A stretch of DNA of 64,000 bases from Pantoea sp. Ap-967. Lineage in GTDB: Bacteria > Pseudomonadota > Gammaproteobacteria > Pseudomonadales > Pseudomonadaceae. The position numbers were made by a program, and so were the translations under genes. The stretch covers positions 62,001 to 126,000 of the forward strand of contig NZ_VWXK01000019.1 in assembly GCF_011752565.1 (NCBI RefSeq), read 5' to 3'. Within the stretch, counting starts at the first letter, position 1. Each line of letters begins with the position of its first letter. The notes under the pieces are model-generated. The model saw only the letters and a program-made list of their open reading frames with translations, did no database searches and was not told where the DNA came from. Positions 44,735 through 53,396 of the stretch are shown here, in pieces.

Positions 44735-44804
44735 CTTCTGCCCGCCGGCGCCTGCCGGCCCGTCCGCTTGCCCGACCCTATTGCTGCTTGCCACGAGGCT
44801 ACCC
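44735..44804 (+). promoter_or_regulatory. trpE attenuator region
   Basis: The 70 bases between leader stop and trpE start hold the GCCGGC/GCCGGC hairpin and share ctgccggcccgtccg with the trpG leader region. No T-run follows the hairpin, so a different mechanism (translational coupling or Rho) may apply. A GAGG ribosome site precedes trpE. Confidence 0.5.
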
Positions 44805-46286
44805 ATGATCCGCGAAGAATTCCTGCGCCTGGCCGCTGCCGGCTACAACCGCATCCCCCTGGCCTGCGAAACCCTGGCCGACTTCGACACGCCGCTGTCG
44901 ATCTACCTGAAACTGGCAGACCAGCCCAACTCCTACCTGCTCGAATCGGTGCAGGGCGGCGAGAAGTGGGGCCGTTACTCGATGATCGGCCTGCCGTCGC
45001 GCACCGTGATGCGCGTGCACGGCTACCACGTCAGCATCCTTGAAGACGGCGTTGAGGTGGAAAGCCACGACGTCGAAGACCCGCTGGCGTTCGTCGAGGC
45101 GTTCAAGGACCGCTACAAGGTTGCCGACATTCCCGGCCTGCCACGTTTCAATGGCGGCCTGGTCGGCTACTTCGGCTATGACTGCGTGCGTTATGTGGAA
45201 AAGCGCCTGGGTGCCAGCCCGAACCCGGACCCGCTGGGCGTGCCGGACATCCTGCTGATGGTGTCTGACGCGGTGGTGGTGTTCGACAATTTGGCGGGCA
45301 AGATGCACGCCATCGTGCTGGTCGACCCGGCCGCCGAGCAGGCCTTCGAACAGGGCCAGGCACGCCTGCAGGGGCTGCTTGAAACCCTGCGCCAGCCGAT
45401 CACCCCGCGCCGTGGCCTGGACCTGAGCGGGCCCATGGCTGCCGAGCCGGAATTCCGTTCCAGCTACACCCGTGACGACTATGAGAACGCGGTGGGCCGT
45501 ATCAAGGAATACATCCTGGCCGGTGACTGCATGCAGGTGGTGCCGTCCCAGCGCATGTCGATCGACTTCCAGGCAGCGCCCATCGACCTGTACCGAGCGC
45601 TGCGTTGCTTCAACCCGACGCCGTACATGTACTTCTTCAACTTTGGCGACTTCCATGTGGTCGGCAGCTCGCCCGAGGTATTGGTGCGGGTGGAAGACAA
45701 CCTGGTCACCGTGCGCCCGATCGCCGGCACTCGCCCGCGTGGCGCCACCGAGGAAGCCGACCGGGCGCTGGAAGATGACCTGCTGTCGGACGACAAGGAA
45801 ATCGCCGAGCACCTGATGCTGATCGACCTGGGGCGCAACGACGTGGGCCGGGTGTCGTCGACCGGCAGCGTGCGCCTGACCGAGAAGATGGTGATCGAGC
45901 GTTATTCCAACGTGATGCACATTGTCTCGAACGTCACCGGCCAGCTGCGCGAGGGCCTGACGGCGATGGATGCGTTGCGGGCGATTCTGCCGGCAGGCAC
46001 CTTGTCGGGTGCGCCGAAAATTCGTGCCATGGAAATCATCGACGAGCTGGAGCCGGTCAAGCGCGGTGTGTATGGCGGTGCGGTGGGTTACTTTGCCTGG
46101 AACGGCAACATGGACACTGCGATTGCCATTCGAACGGCGGTGATCAAGGACGGTGAGCTGCATGTGCAGGCCGGTGGCGGTATCGTGGCTGACTCGGTGC
46201 CGGCGCTGGAGTGGGAAGAAACCATCAACAAGCGCCGGGCGATGTTCCGTGCGGTGGCGTTGGCTGAGCAGACCACCGTCAAGTAG
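44805..46286 (+). CDS. trpE: Anthranilate synthase component I
   Basis: 493 residues from MIREEFLRLAAAGYNRIPLA; an in-frame ATG eight codons earlier is less conserved. The Trp feedback pocket LLESVQGGEKWGRYSMIG is near residue 45, and the catalytic chorismate-binding domain has GTRPRGAT, LIDLGRNDVGRV and GTLSGAPKIRAMEII. It makes anthranilate with the glutamine amidotransferase TrpG. It is separated from trpGDC by a GDSL esterase gene on the other strand. Confidence 0.97.
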   Translation: MIREEFLRLAAAGYNRIPLACETLADFDTPLSIYLKLADQPNSYLLESVQGGEKWGRYSMIGLPSRTVMRVHGYHVSILEDGVEVESHDVEDPLAFVEAFKDRYKVADIPGLPRFNGGLVGYFGYDCVRYVEKRLGASPNPDPLGVPDILLMVSDAVVVFDNLAGKMHAIVLVDPAAEQAFEQGQARLQGLLETLRQPITPRRGLDLSGPMAAEPEFRSSYTRDDYENAVGRIKEYILAGDCMQVVPSQRMSIDFQAAPIDLYRALRCFNPTPYMYFFNFGDFHVVGSSPEVLVRVEDNLVTVRPIAGTRPRGATEEADRALEDDLLSDDKEIAEHLMLIDLGRNDVGRVSSTGSVRLTEKMVIERYSNVMHIVSNVTGQLREGLTAMDALRAILPAGTLSGAPKIRAMEIIDELEPVKRGVYGGAVGYFAWNGNMDTAIAIRTAVIKDGELHVQAGGGIVADSVPALEWEETINKRRAMFRAVALAEQTTVK

Positions 46287-46316
46287 CGTGCTGAAATGGC
46301 GCCGCTTGCGCGGCGC

Positions 46317-46383
46317 ATCGCGAGCTGCGCTCGCTCCTACACGGATTGCGATACAGCCCGTAGGAGCGAGCGAAGCTCGCGAT
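46317..46383. repeat. REP palindrome pair
   Basis: atcgcgagctgcgctcgctc then ctac, and inverted gtaggagcgagcgaagctcg then cgat, in the gap between convergent trpE and the esterase gene. Confidence 0.85.
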
Positions 46384-46407
46384 CAAGCAGCACAGGTATT
46401 CCAGGAT

Positions 46408-48312
46408 TTAAAAGTCGAAGCTGACCCCCAGGCTCACCCCTTGCTGGGTCAACTCATCGCTCTTGCGCCAGTTGTAGCTCCCCCGCACATGCACCCCTGC
46501 CACCACTTCATGGCTCACCCCCAGGCTGGCCCGGGTCAGGTCACTGTGCGGTGTATACCCCGTCAACGTGAAGTCATTACCCGGCAATGTGGTCAGGTGC
46601 ATGGTCACATCCTGCTGGTCATCCTCGAACTCATGTTCCTGCGCCACCTCGGCGAACAGCCGGGTACTCGGCAGTACCTGCACGCTGCCTAGCACGCCTA
46701 CCCCCAAGCGCCGCGACGTGCGTTCCTGGTCATCGAAGCCCAGTGCCGTCGAGCGGCCACTTTTCTCGTCATACCCATCGACCTTCACCCGTGCGTAGTC
46801 GGCGCTGATGAACGGCGCCAGTTGCCAGGGGCTGCTGTCGGCGGCCAGGTTGTAACCCAGCCGGCCGCTCATTGCCCAGGCCTCGCCATCGGTGTCGCCC
46901 TTTTCGCTGCGCTCGTTCACGCCCAGGGCGAAGGTGCGCTTGAGGTCGTGGTAGTCCAGGTGCCCGGCGGTGAGCGCGGCATCGGCCCACCAGCGGCCCT
47001 GGCGGTACTGGGCGAAGGCGCTGGCCAGGTAGCTGTCGAGCTTGTAGTCCGAGTTCTGCTCGCCGGCTTCGAGCTTCTGCCGGTACACCCCACCTGCCAG
47101 GCCCAGGCGCCAGGCATCATTGAGCCGGTAGCTGGCGCCCACGGTCAGGTTGTAGCCACGGCCATCGGCGCTGGCGGCGCTGCGCTGGTCGTCGAAGTCC
47201 AGGTCCTGGGCGCCGCTGCTGACGAACGCCTGCCACTGGCCGGCTGCTTGCCACGGCGCCTGCCACTGGTTGCGCAGCTCGTCTTGATGGGCGCGCAGGC
47301 TGGCATGGGCCATTTCCGGCAGCAGGGTCAGCTCCCAGGGCGCGGCAAGAATCGAGTAGGCGTAGTCGGCAATCAGTTGCTGCCCGGCGATGGTGGGGTG
47401 CACCGCGTCGTTGAACAGCAGCTTGGTCGGGTCGGGCGAGGTGCCGTTGATGCCGTATACCGGGTTGCCAACGCAGTTGCTGGCGCTGTAGCAGGTGCCC
47501 ACCAGGTTCTGCCCGCTGGCCAGGCCGAACTGGGTGGGGTCGGCCAGCGCCTCGCTGAGCAGCACCGGAATGTTGAGTGGGATGATCTCGGCATCGACCT
47601 GGCGCAGCTGGCTGAGCAGCGACTGGTTGAACACGCTGGACAACTGCGACAGCGCGGTTTGCTGGGCGGTGCCGCTGAAGTTCGGGGTTTGCCCCAGGTC
47701 TGGCAGCAACCACACCATGATGTAGCGCGCGCCGCCCTGTTGCAGCGCCTGGGCACTGGCGGCCAGGCGGGCGCCGGCGGCTGCGGCGTCGGCGGGGCTG
47801 TTGACCAGGCCCTGGAGGAAGTCGTTGCCGCCGCCGGTCAGGTAGTACAGGGCATTTGGGTCGGCTTGCAGGCCGTTGGCCAGGTAACCCGGTTTTTCAC
47901 GCAGCACCAGGCCGGCCCCGGTGTTGCCAGGCGGAATCACGGTTTCCGAGGTATTGGTAATCGAGTCGAGGATTTGCTGCGTGGTGTAGCCGCCAACCGC
48001 CCAGTTGTTGCCATCGGCAAGGCCCAGCGCCTGGTAGGTCGGTGACGTCGACGGGCCCAGTTCGCCCGGGTTGATGCCAAGCCGGCCACCGAGAATCATC
48101 GGCGACACCGGCGCATAGTTGCCATTGGCGTCGCGGTTGGTGAAGCGCATGCCCAGGGTGCCGCCGGTCAGGTCAGGGAATTGCCCGGCATCGCTCAGGC
48201 TGTCGCCGAACACGACCAGCGTGGAGTAGGGCGAGGGGGCGGCGAAGGCCTGGCTGCAGGCCAGGGCCAGCGAGGCGAGGGCAAAGCGCAGTACGGGTAT
48301 TTTTCGCATCAA
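46408..48312 (-). CDS. estP: GDSL autotransporter esterase (EstA/EstP-like)
   Basis: 634 residues. Signal peptide (LRFALASLALACSQAFA), then a GDSL hydrolase passenger with the nucleophile Ser38 in VVFGDSLSDAG and the catalytic Asp-His in DAVHPT near residues 300-306. The last ~275 residues form an autotransporter beta-barrel ending in Phe (VSLGVSFDF). The passenger stays on the cell surface; relatives hydrolyse short-chain esters. P. putida carries an esterase of this type between trpE and trpG, as here. The neighbours are unrelated, so it breaks the trp locus. Confidence 0.9.
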   Translation of the reverse strand: MMRKIPVLRFALASLALACSQAFAAPSPYSTLVVFGDSLSDAGQFPDLTGGTLGMRFTNRDANGNYAPVSPMILGGRLGINPGELGPSTSPTYQALGLADGNNWAVGGYTTQQILDSITNTSETVIPPGNTGAGLVLREKPGYLANGLQADPNALYYLTGGGNDFLQGLVNSPADAAAAGARLAASAQALQQGGARYIMVWLLPDLGQTPNFSGTAQQTALSQLSSVFNQSLLSQLRQVDAEIIPLNIPVLLSEALADPTQFGLASGQNLVGTCYSASNCVGNPVYGINGTSPDPTKLLFNDAVHPTIAGQQLIADYAYSILAAPWELTLLPEMAHASLRAHQDELRNQWQAPWQAAGQWQAFVSSGAQDLDFDDQRSAASADGRGYNLTVGASYRLNDAWRLGLAGGVYRQKLEAGEQNSDYKLDSYLASAFAQYRQGRWWADAALTAGHLDYHDLKRTFALGVNERSEKGDTDGEAWAMSGRLGYNLAADSSPWQLAPFISADYARVKVDGYDEKSGRSTALGFDDQERTSRRLGVGVLGSVQVLPSTRLFAEVAQEHEFEDDQQDVTMHLTTLPGNDFTLTGYTPHSDLTRASLGVSHEVVAGVHVRGSYNWRKSDELTQQGVSLGVSFDF

Positions 48313-48415
48313 TGAACATCCTTTTCTTTGTTTTTATGAGGACTACCCGATCGACCATAGCAAATCGCCGGGCATCGCTTCCAAGTCCATTCGTTTCCCC
48401 GTGTTTACGGGCATG

Positions 48416-48444
48416 TTGCGCCCGCCGCCCCGGTAGGCTACTGT
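48416..48444 (+). promoter_or_regulatory. Candidate trpG leader promoter
   Basis: TTGCGC (48416-48421) and TACTGT (48439-48444) are separated by 17 bases. A start near 48451 would place the leader peptide close to the 5' end of the message. Confidence 0.3.
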
Positions 48445-48472
48445 GCCGGAACGTATGAGCGAGACCTATCCT

Positions 48473-48541
48473 GTGTTGATCGTCAGCAAACTCTTGATGC
48501 GCGTTATCAAGGCCCACGCCCGTTGGCGTTGGCGCGCCTGA
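48473..48541 (+). CDS. trpG leader peptide
   Basis: The frame ends MRVIKAHARWRWRA-stop (ATG at 48497). Starting at the GTG at 48473 gives 22 residues, the same length as the GTG-started trpE leader; an ATG at 48455 would give 28. The last 14 residues differ from the trpE leader at only two positions, and the tandem TGG CGT TGG Trp codons are retained. This is a strong candidate attenuation peptide for trpGDC. The start codon is uncertain. Confidence 0.7.
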   Translation: MLIVSKLLMRVIKAHARWRWRA

Positions 48542-48684
48542 CTTTATCTCCTGCCGGCCCGTCCGGCCCGCCCCTGTTTGCCTTCCCGTCCGATTAGCGA
48601 CTGCCCTGCGTGGCCAAACCGTGCCTGTGGCCGGTGTAGGAAGGTTCGATTTTTGAAGTCAGTAGATTCAAGAGGTTTAGCCCG
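48542..48684 (+). promoter_or_regulatory. trpG attenuator region
   Basis: This 143-base stretch starts with the block ctgccggcccgtccg shared with the trpE leader. It can form alternative structures: GGCCA (48612-48616) with TGGCC (48628-48632), or a hairpin CCG(T)GCC-tgt-GGCCGG (48619-48634). A short T-run (48651-48654) follows ~16 bases later. Competing stems fit attenuation, but I have not folded it. Confidence 0.5.
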
Positions 48685-49278
48685 ATGTTACTGATGATCG
48701 ACAATTACGACTCATTCACTTACAACGTTGTTCAGTACCTGGGTGAGCTGGGTGCCGAGGTGAAGGTCATTCGCAACGACGAAATGACCATCGCCCAGAT
48801 CGAAGCCCTCAACCCCGAGCGCATCGTCGTTTCCCCAGGCCCCTGCACCCCGAGCGAAGCGGGCGTGTCCATCGAAGCCATCCTGCATTTCGCCGGCAAG
48901 CTGCCGATTCTGGGCGTGTGCCTGGGCCACCAGTCCATCGGCCAGGCTTTCGGCGGTGACGTGGTGCGTGCGCGCCAGGTGATGCACGGCAAGACCAGCC
49001 CGGTGCTGCACCGCGACCTGGGCGTGTTCGCCGGGCTCAACAACCCGCTGACCGTGACCCGCTACCATTCCCTGGTGGTGAAGCGCGAAACCCTGCCGGA
49101 CTGCCTGGAAGTCACTGCCTGGACGGCGCATGCCGACGGCTCGGTCGACGAGATCATGGGCCTGCGCCACAAGACCCTGAACATCGAGGGGGTGCAGTTC
49201 CACCCCGAGTCGATTCTGACCGAGCAGGGCCACGAGCTGTTCGCCAACTTCCTCAAGCAAACCGGCGGCCGCCGTTAA
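48685..49278 (+). CDS. trpG: Anthranilate synthase component II (glutamine amidotransferase)
   Basis: 197 residues, starting MLLMIDNYDSFTYNVVQYLG. The class I amidotransferase triad is visible: Cys in LGVCLGHQSIGQ and His/Glu in GVQFHPESI. It supplies ammonia to TrpE; in pseudomonads trpG may also serve p-aminobenzoate synthesis. It begins the trpGDC operon, nine bases before trpD. Confidence 0.97.
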   Translation: MLLMIDNYDSFTYNVVQYLGELGAEVKVIRNDEMTIAQIEALNPERIVVSPGPCTPSEAGVSIEAILHFAGKLPILGVCLGHQSIGQAFGGDVVRARQVMHGKTSPVLHRDLGVFAGLNNPLTVTRYHSLVVKRETLPDCLEVTAWTAHADGSVDEIMGLRHKTLNIEGVQFHPESILTEQGHELFANFLKQTGGRR

Positions 49279-49287
49279 GGAACGATC

Positions 49288-50337
49288 ATGGATATCAAGA
49301 GCGCGTTGAGCCGGATCGTCGGCCACCTGGACCTTTCCACCGATGAAATGCGCGATGTCATGCGCCAGATCATGACCGGCCAGTGCAGCGAGGCGCAGAT
49401 TGGCGCCTTCCTGATGGGCATGCGCATGAAAAGCGAGAGCATCGACGAGATCGTCGGTGCGGTGTCGGTGATGCGCGAGCTGGCCGACAAGGTCGAACTG
49501 AAAAGCCTGGATTGCGTGGTCGATATCGTCGGCACCGGCGGCGACGGCGCCAACATCTTCAATGTGTCCACGGCCTCGGCATTCGTGCTCGCGGCGGCGG
49601 GCTGCACCGTGGCCAAGCACGGCAACCGCGCCGTTTCCGGCAAGAGCGGCAGTGCCGACCTGCTGGAAGCTGCCGGCATCTACCTGAGCCTGACCCCAAC
49701 CCAGGTCGCCCGCTGCATCGACAGCCTGGGCATTGGCTTCATGTTCGCCCAGAGCCACCACAGTGCCATGAAGCATGCCGCTGGCCCGCGCCGCGACCTG
49801 GGCCTGCGCACCTTGTTCAACATGCTGGGCCCGCTTACGAATCCGGCAGGCGTGAAGCACCAGGTGGTGGGTGTGTTCAACCAGGCGCTGTGCCGCCCGC
49901 TGGCCGAGGTGCTGCAGCGCCTGGGCAGCAAGCACGTGCTGGTGGTGCACTCCAAGGACGGCCTGGACGAATTCAGCCTGGCGGCGCCAACCTTCGTGGC
50001 CGAGCTCAAGAATGACCAGATCAGCGAATACTGGGTCGAGCCCGAAGACCTCGGCATGAAGAGCCAGAGCCTGCACGGCCTGGCGGTCGAGAACCCGCAG
50101 GCGTCGCTGGAGCTGATTCGCGATGCCCTGGGCCGTCGCAAGACCGAGAACGGCCAGAAGGCCGCTGAAATGATCGTGCTCAATGCCGGCGCCGCGCTGT
50201 ATGCCGCCGACCATGCGATGAGCCTCAAGGCGGGTGTGGAACTGGCCCACGACGTACTGCACACCGGCCTTGCCTGGGAGAAGCTGCAGGAGCTGGGTGC
50301 CTTTACTGCCGTATTCAAGGTGGAGAACGAAGCATGA
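49288..50337 (+). CDS. trpD: Anthranilate phosphoribosyltransferase
   Basis: 349 residues. The PRPP loop is GTGGDGANIFNVST; the conserved KHGNRAVSGKSGSADLLEA follows. It joins anthranilate and PRPP. Its stop overlaps trpC by four bases. Confidence 0.97.
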   Translation: MDIKSALSRIVGHLDLSTDEMRDVMRQIMTGQCSEAQIGAFLMGMRMKSESIDEIVGAVSVMRELADKVELKSLDCVVDIVGTGGDGANIFNVSTASAFVLAAAGCTVAKHGNRAVSGKSGSADLLEAAGIYLSLTPTQVARCIDSLGIGFMFAQSHHSAMKHAAGPRRDLGLRTLFNMLGPLTNPAGVKHQVVGVFNQALCRPLAEVLQRLGSKHVLVVHSKDGLDEFSLAAPTFVAELKNDQISEYWVEPEDLGMKSQSLHGLAVENPQASLELIRDALGRRKTENGQKAAEMIVLNAGAALYAADHAMSLKAGVELAHDVLHTGLAWEKLQELGAFTAVFKVENEA

Positions 50338-51167
50338 GTGTGCCGACGGTGCTGGAAAGGATCATCGCCCGCAAGTTCCAGGAAGTGGCTGAGCGCAGCG
50401 CGCGGGTCAGCCTTGCCGAGCTGGAGCGCCTGGCCAAGGCGGCCGACGCCCCGCGTGGCTTCGCCAATGCCCTGATCGCACAGGCCAAGCGCAAGCAGCC
50501 GGCGGTGATTGCCGAAATCAAGAAGGCCTCGCCGAGCAAGGGCGTGATCCGTGAGCACTTCGTGCCGGCGGAAATCGCCGTCAGTTACGAAAAGGGTGGG
50601 GCGACCTGCCTGTCGGTGCTGACCGACGTGGACTACTTCCAGGGCGCCGACGAGTACCTGCAGCAGGCCCGTGCGGCGGTTTCGCTGCCGGTGATCCGCA
50701 AGGACTTCATGGTCGACCCGTACCAGATCGTCGAGGCCCGGGCCCTGGGCGCCGACTGCGTGCTGTTGATCGTTTCGGCGCTGGACGATGTGAAGATGGC
50801 CGAGCTGGCTTCGGTTGCCAAGGATGTCGGCCTCGACGTGCTGGTGGAGGTGCATGACGGCGATGAGCTGGAGCGCGCCTTGAAGACCCTCGACACGCCG
50901 CTGGTCGGGGTCAACAACCGCAACCTGCACACCTTCGATGTCAGCCTGGACACCACCCTCGACCTGCTGCCGCGTATCCCGCGCGACCGCCTGGCGATTA
51001 CCGAGAGCGGTATTCTCAACCGTGCCGACGTCGAGCTGATGGAGATCAACGAGGTGTACTCGTTCCTGGTGGGGGAGGCATTCATGCGTGCCGAGCAGCC
51101 AGGGCTTGAGCTGCAGCGGTTGTTCTTCCCGGAGCAGGTGAAGAAGACTGTTCAGCCTCTGGACTGA
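50334..51167 (+). CDS. trpC: Indole-3-glycerol phosphate synthase
   Basis: 277 residues with the beta/alpha-barrel signatures VIAEIKKASPSKGVI, GGATCLSVLTD and VGVNNRNLHTF. It closes the indole ring. Pseudomonads keep trpC separate from trpF, as seen here by the single-domain length. It ends the operon before a clear terminator. Confidence 0.97.
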   Translation: MSVPTVLERIIARKFQEVAERSARVSLAELERLAKAADAPRGFANALIAQAKRKQPAVIAEIKKASPSKGVIREHFVPAEIAVSYEKGGATCLSVLTDVDYFQGADEYLQQARAAVSLPVIRKDFMVDPYQIVEARALGADCVLLIVSALDDVKMAELASVAKDVGLDVLVEVHDGDELERALKTLDTPLVGVNNRNLHTFDVSLDTTLDLLPRIPRDRLAITESGILNRADVELMEINEVYSFLVGEAFMRAEQPGLELQRLFFPEQVKKTVQPLD

Positions 51168-51176
51168 TGAGTAATG

Positions 51177-51202
51177 AAGCCGGCGTAGATGCCGGCTTTT
51201 TT
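51177..51202 (+). terminator. Rho-independent terminator of trpGDC
   Basis: Stem aagccggc-gtagat-gccggctt followed by tttt. Confidence 0.88.
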
Positions 51203-51217
51203 GTGTGCCTGTTCCGG

Positions 51218-51291
51218 CCCTTTCGCGGGGCAAGCCCGCTCCTACAGAGCTACACCACCCCTTGTAGGAGCGGGCTTGCCCCGCGAAAGGG
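51218..51291. repeat. REP palindrome pair
   Basis: tttcgcggggcaagcccgct with cctac, and its inverted partner gtaggagcgggcttgccccg with cgaaag, directly after the trpC terminator. Confidence 0.85.
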
Positions 51292-51320
51292 CCGATGAAC
51301 CCAACATCAAAGGTGGATCA

Positions 51321-52025
51321 ATGACCGATCAACCCCTGGCCCTCACCGTCGAACAGGGCCTGCACGCCGAGCAGGACCTGCTGGCCGCGGTGTGCCGCGG
51401 CGAACACGACAGCGGCATGCTGTTCTGGCGCCCCACCGACCATGCGCTGGTGATGCCCCGGCGCATGAGCCGCCTGGATAATTTCGAAGCCGCCTGTTCG
51501 GAGCTGGCCATTGCCGGTTGGCCGGTGCTGCTGCGCGAAACCGGCGGCGAGCCGGTGCCGCAGTCGCATTCGACGGTGAACGTTGCACTGGTGTACGTCG
51601 CCCCGCGCAGCGAAGGTGACCATGGCCGTATCGAAAATGCCTATGAGCGGCTGTGCCTGCCCTTGTGCGAGGTGCTGCGCGAATGGGGCGGGGTGGCGTC
51701 GGTCGGGGAGATCGACGGGGCCTTCTGCGATGGCCGCTACAACGTCAACCTCAATGGCCGCAAATTGGTCGGCACGGCTCAGCGCTGGCGCCAGGGCCTG
51801 GGTGGCAAGCGCCCGGTGGTGCTGGTGCATGGCGCGCTGCTGCTGGACAACGAGCGCGAGTCGATGGTCGCGGCGGTCAACCGGTTCAATGAATGCTGCG
51901 GCCTGGAACAGCGCTGCCGCGCCGACAGCCACATCGCCCTGCACGAAGTGGCGCCTGCAGCGCCCTGGTTCGAGCGCCTGTCCCAGGCTTACCGCGACGT
52001 GCTGGCGGCACTGCCGCGGGATTAA
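51321..52025 (+). CDS. Lipoate-protein ligase/biotinyl-lipoyl transferase fold protein
   Basis: 234 residues from MTDQPLALTVEQGLHAEQDL; the upstream ATG at 51189 would read through the REP pair and is rejected. The pattern GMLFWRPTDHALVMPRRMSR, ETGGEPVPQSHSTVNVALVY and GRYNVNLNGRKLVGTAQRW is the LplA/LipB-like catalytic domain (BPL_LPL fold), with the conserved Lys of the RKLVGTAQR loop. It probably attaches a lipoyl or octanoyl group to a target protein. Pseudomonads have other lipoate enzymes, so this is a paralogue of unclear target. Its stop codon overlaps the vfr stop on the opposite strand. Confidence 0.8.
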   Translation: MTDQPLALTVEQGLHAEQDLLAAVCRGEHDSGMLFWRPTDHALVMPRRMSRLDNFEAACSELAIAGWPVLLRETGGEPVPQSHSTVNVALVYVAPRSEGDHGRIENAYERLCLPLCEVLREWGGVASVGEIDGAFCDGRYNVNLNGRKLVGTAQRWRQGLGGKRPVVLVHGALLLDNERESMVAAVNRFNECCGLEQRCRADSHIALHEVAPAAPWFERLSQAYRDVLAALPRD

Positions 52026-52666
52026 CGGGTGCCGTAGACCACCATGGTCTTGCCCTTGACCTGCACCAGGCTGCGTTCTTCCAAGTCCTTGAGGACGCGG
52101 CCGACCATCTCCCGGGAACAACCGACGATACGGCCAATTTCCTGGCGGGTGATCTTGATCTGCATGCCGTCGGGGTGGGTCATGGCGTCGGGCTGCTTGC
52201 ACAGGTCGAGCAGGCAGCGGGCGACGCGGCCGGTGACGTCGAAGAAGGCCAGGTCGCCGACCTTGCGCGTGGTATTGCGCAGGCGCTGGGCCATCTGGCT
52301 GCCCAGTGCATAGAGGATGTCCGGGTCTTGGCGGGCCAGTTCGCGGAACTTGTCGTAGCTGATTTCCGCCACTTCGCATTCGGTCTTGGCGCGCACCCAG
52401 GCGCTGCGCTGCTGGTCGCTGCCAGCGGGCTCGAACAACCCCAGTTCACCGAAGAAATCGCCACTGTTGAGGTAGGCGATGATCATTTCATGACCTTCGT
52501 CGTCCTCGATCAGGATGGTGACCGAGCCCTTGATGATGAACGACAAGGTTTCGGCACGATCACCGGCGCAGATGATGTTGCATTTGGCGGTGTAGCGGCG
52601 GCGCTGGCAGTGGACCAGCAGCTTGTCGATGTTCTTGATCTTGGCGGGTAGGGCTGAGGCAACCAT
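52022..52666 (-). CDS. vfr: cAMP receptor-like global regulator Vfr/Crp
   Basis: 214 residues from MVASALPAKIKNIDKLLVHC; an ATG nine codons upstream is possible but less conserved. The cyclic-nucleotide domain (about residues 20-130; GSVTILIEDDEGHEMIIAYL, SGDFFGELGLFE) is followed by an HTH (ITRQEIGRIVGCSREMVGRV). It matches Pseudomonas Vfr closely, a CRP homologue that regulates many genes; in P. putida its role is narrower. It is divergent from the OsmC gene, as crp-yhfA is in E. coli. Confidence 0.96.
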   Translation of the reverse strand: MVASALPAKIKNIDKLLVHCQRRRYTAKCNIICAGDRAETLSFIIKGSVTILIEDDEGHEMIIAYLNSGDFFGELGLFEPAGSDQQRSAWVRAKTECEVAEISYDKFRELARQDPDILYALGSQMAQRLRNTTRKVGDLAFFDVTGRVARCLLDLCKQPDAMTHPDGMQIKITRQEIGRIVGCSREMVGRVLKDLEERSLVQVKGKTMVVYGTR

Positions 52667-52857
52667 CACGAAATCCTGTTCGATGCGACGCATAGGCTCT
52701 TGTTAGTGATTGTCTGGCGCGACGCGCCAGTCAATTGGCGCCAGCTTATCAGACGTAGCAGGATGTTTCGGTACTAAAGCGAGTCGCATTGAGCTTTTCC
52801 GACGGGCATACAAGGCTTAAGCTGACACCCTTTTGCGAAATTCAGGAGTATGGACAG

Positions 52858-53280
52858 ATGAAGGCACGCATCCAGTGGGCCGGTGAAGCGATGTTCCTCG
52901 GCGAATCGGGGAGTGGGCACGTGGTGGTGATGGACGGCCCGCCCGAGGCCGGTGGCCGTAACCTGGGTGTGCGCCCGATGGAAATGCTCCTGCTGGGCCT
53001 GGGTGGTTGCAGCAGTTTCGACGTGGTGAGCATCCTGAAGAAGTCGCGCCAGGCGGTGGAAAGCTGCGAGGCATTCCTGGAGGCCGAGCGTGCCAGCGAA
53101 GACCCGAAGGTGTTCACCAAGATCCACATGAACTTCGTGGTAAAGGGCCGTGGGCTCAAGGAAGCCCAGGTCAAGCGGGCGGTAGAGCTGTCGGCGGAGA
53201 AGTATTGCTCGGCCTCGATCATGCTTGAGCGTGCCGGGGTGGAAATCACCCATGGCTACGAAATCGTCGAGTTGGGCTGA
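52858..53280 (+). CDS. OsmC family protein (YhfA-like)
   Basis: 140 residues from MKARIQWAGEAMFLGESGSG with an AGGAG site before it. The conserved Cys pair is present (LGGCSSFDVVSILKK and AEKYCSASIML), consistent with peroxide-reducing thiols of the OsmC/Ohr superfamily. The YhfA subgroup has no proven substrate. Its position next to vfr parallels yhfA next to crp in enterics. Confidence 0.88.
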   Translation: MKARIQWAGEAMFLGESGSGHVVVMDGPPEAGGRNLGVRPMEMLLLGLGGCSSFDVVSILKKSRQAVESCEAFLEAERASEDPKVFTKIHMNFVVKGRGLKEAQVKRAVELSAEKYCSASIMLERAGVEITHGYEIVELG

Positions 53281-53288
53281 ATTCGCTT

Positions 53289-53371
53289 GGGGCTGCTGCG
53301 CAGCCCATCGCAGGCAAGCCTGCTCCTACCCAGGCGGCCCCTGTAGGAGCAGGCTTGCCTGCGAATGGGCC
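53289..53371. repeat. REP-like pair of a GCAGGC subtype
   Basis: atcgcaggcaagcctgctcc with tac, and inverted gtaggagcaggcttgcctgc, plus flanking gggctgctgcgcagccc. The core GCAGGCTTGCCTGC differs by one position per arm from the GCGGGC type elsewhere, a compensated change. Confidence 0.78.
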
Positions 53372-53396
53372 GCAACGCGGCCCCGGCAACCTTCAG

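Noticed and set aside
44744..44759. GCCGGC hairpin as a Rho-independent terminator of trpE
   Set aside because: No T-run follows the stem, so I kept it only as part of the attenuator region.
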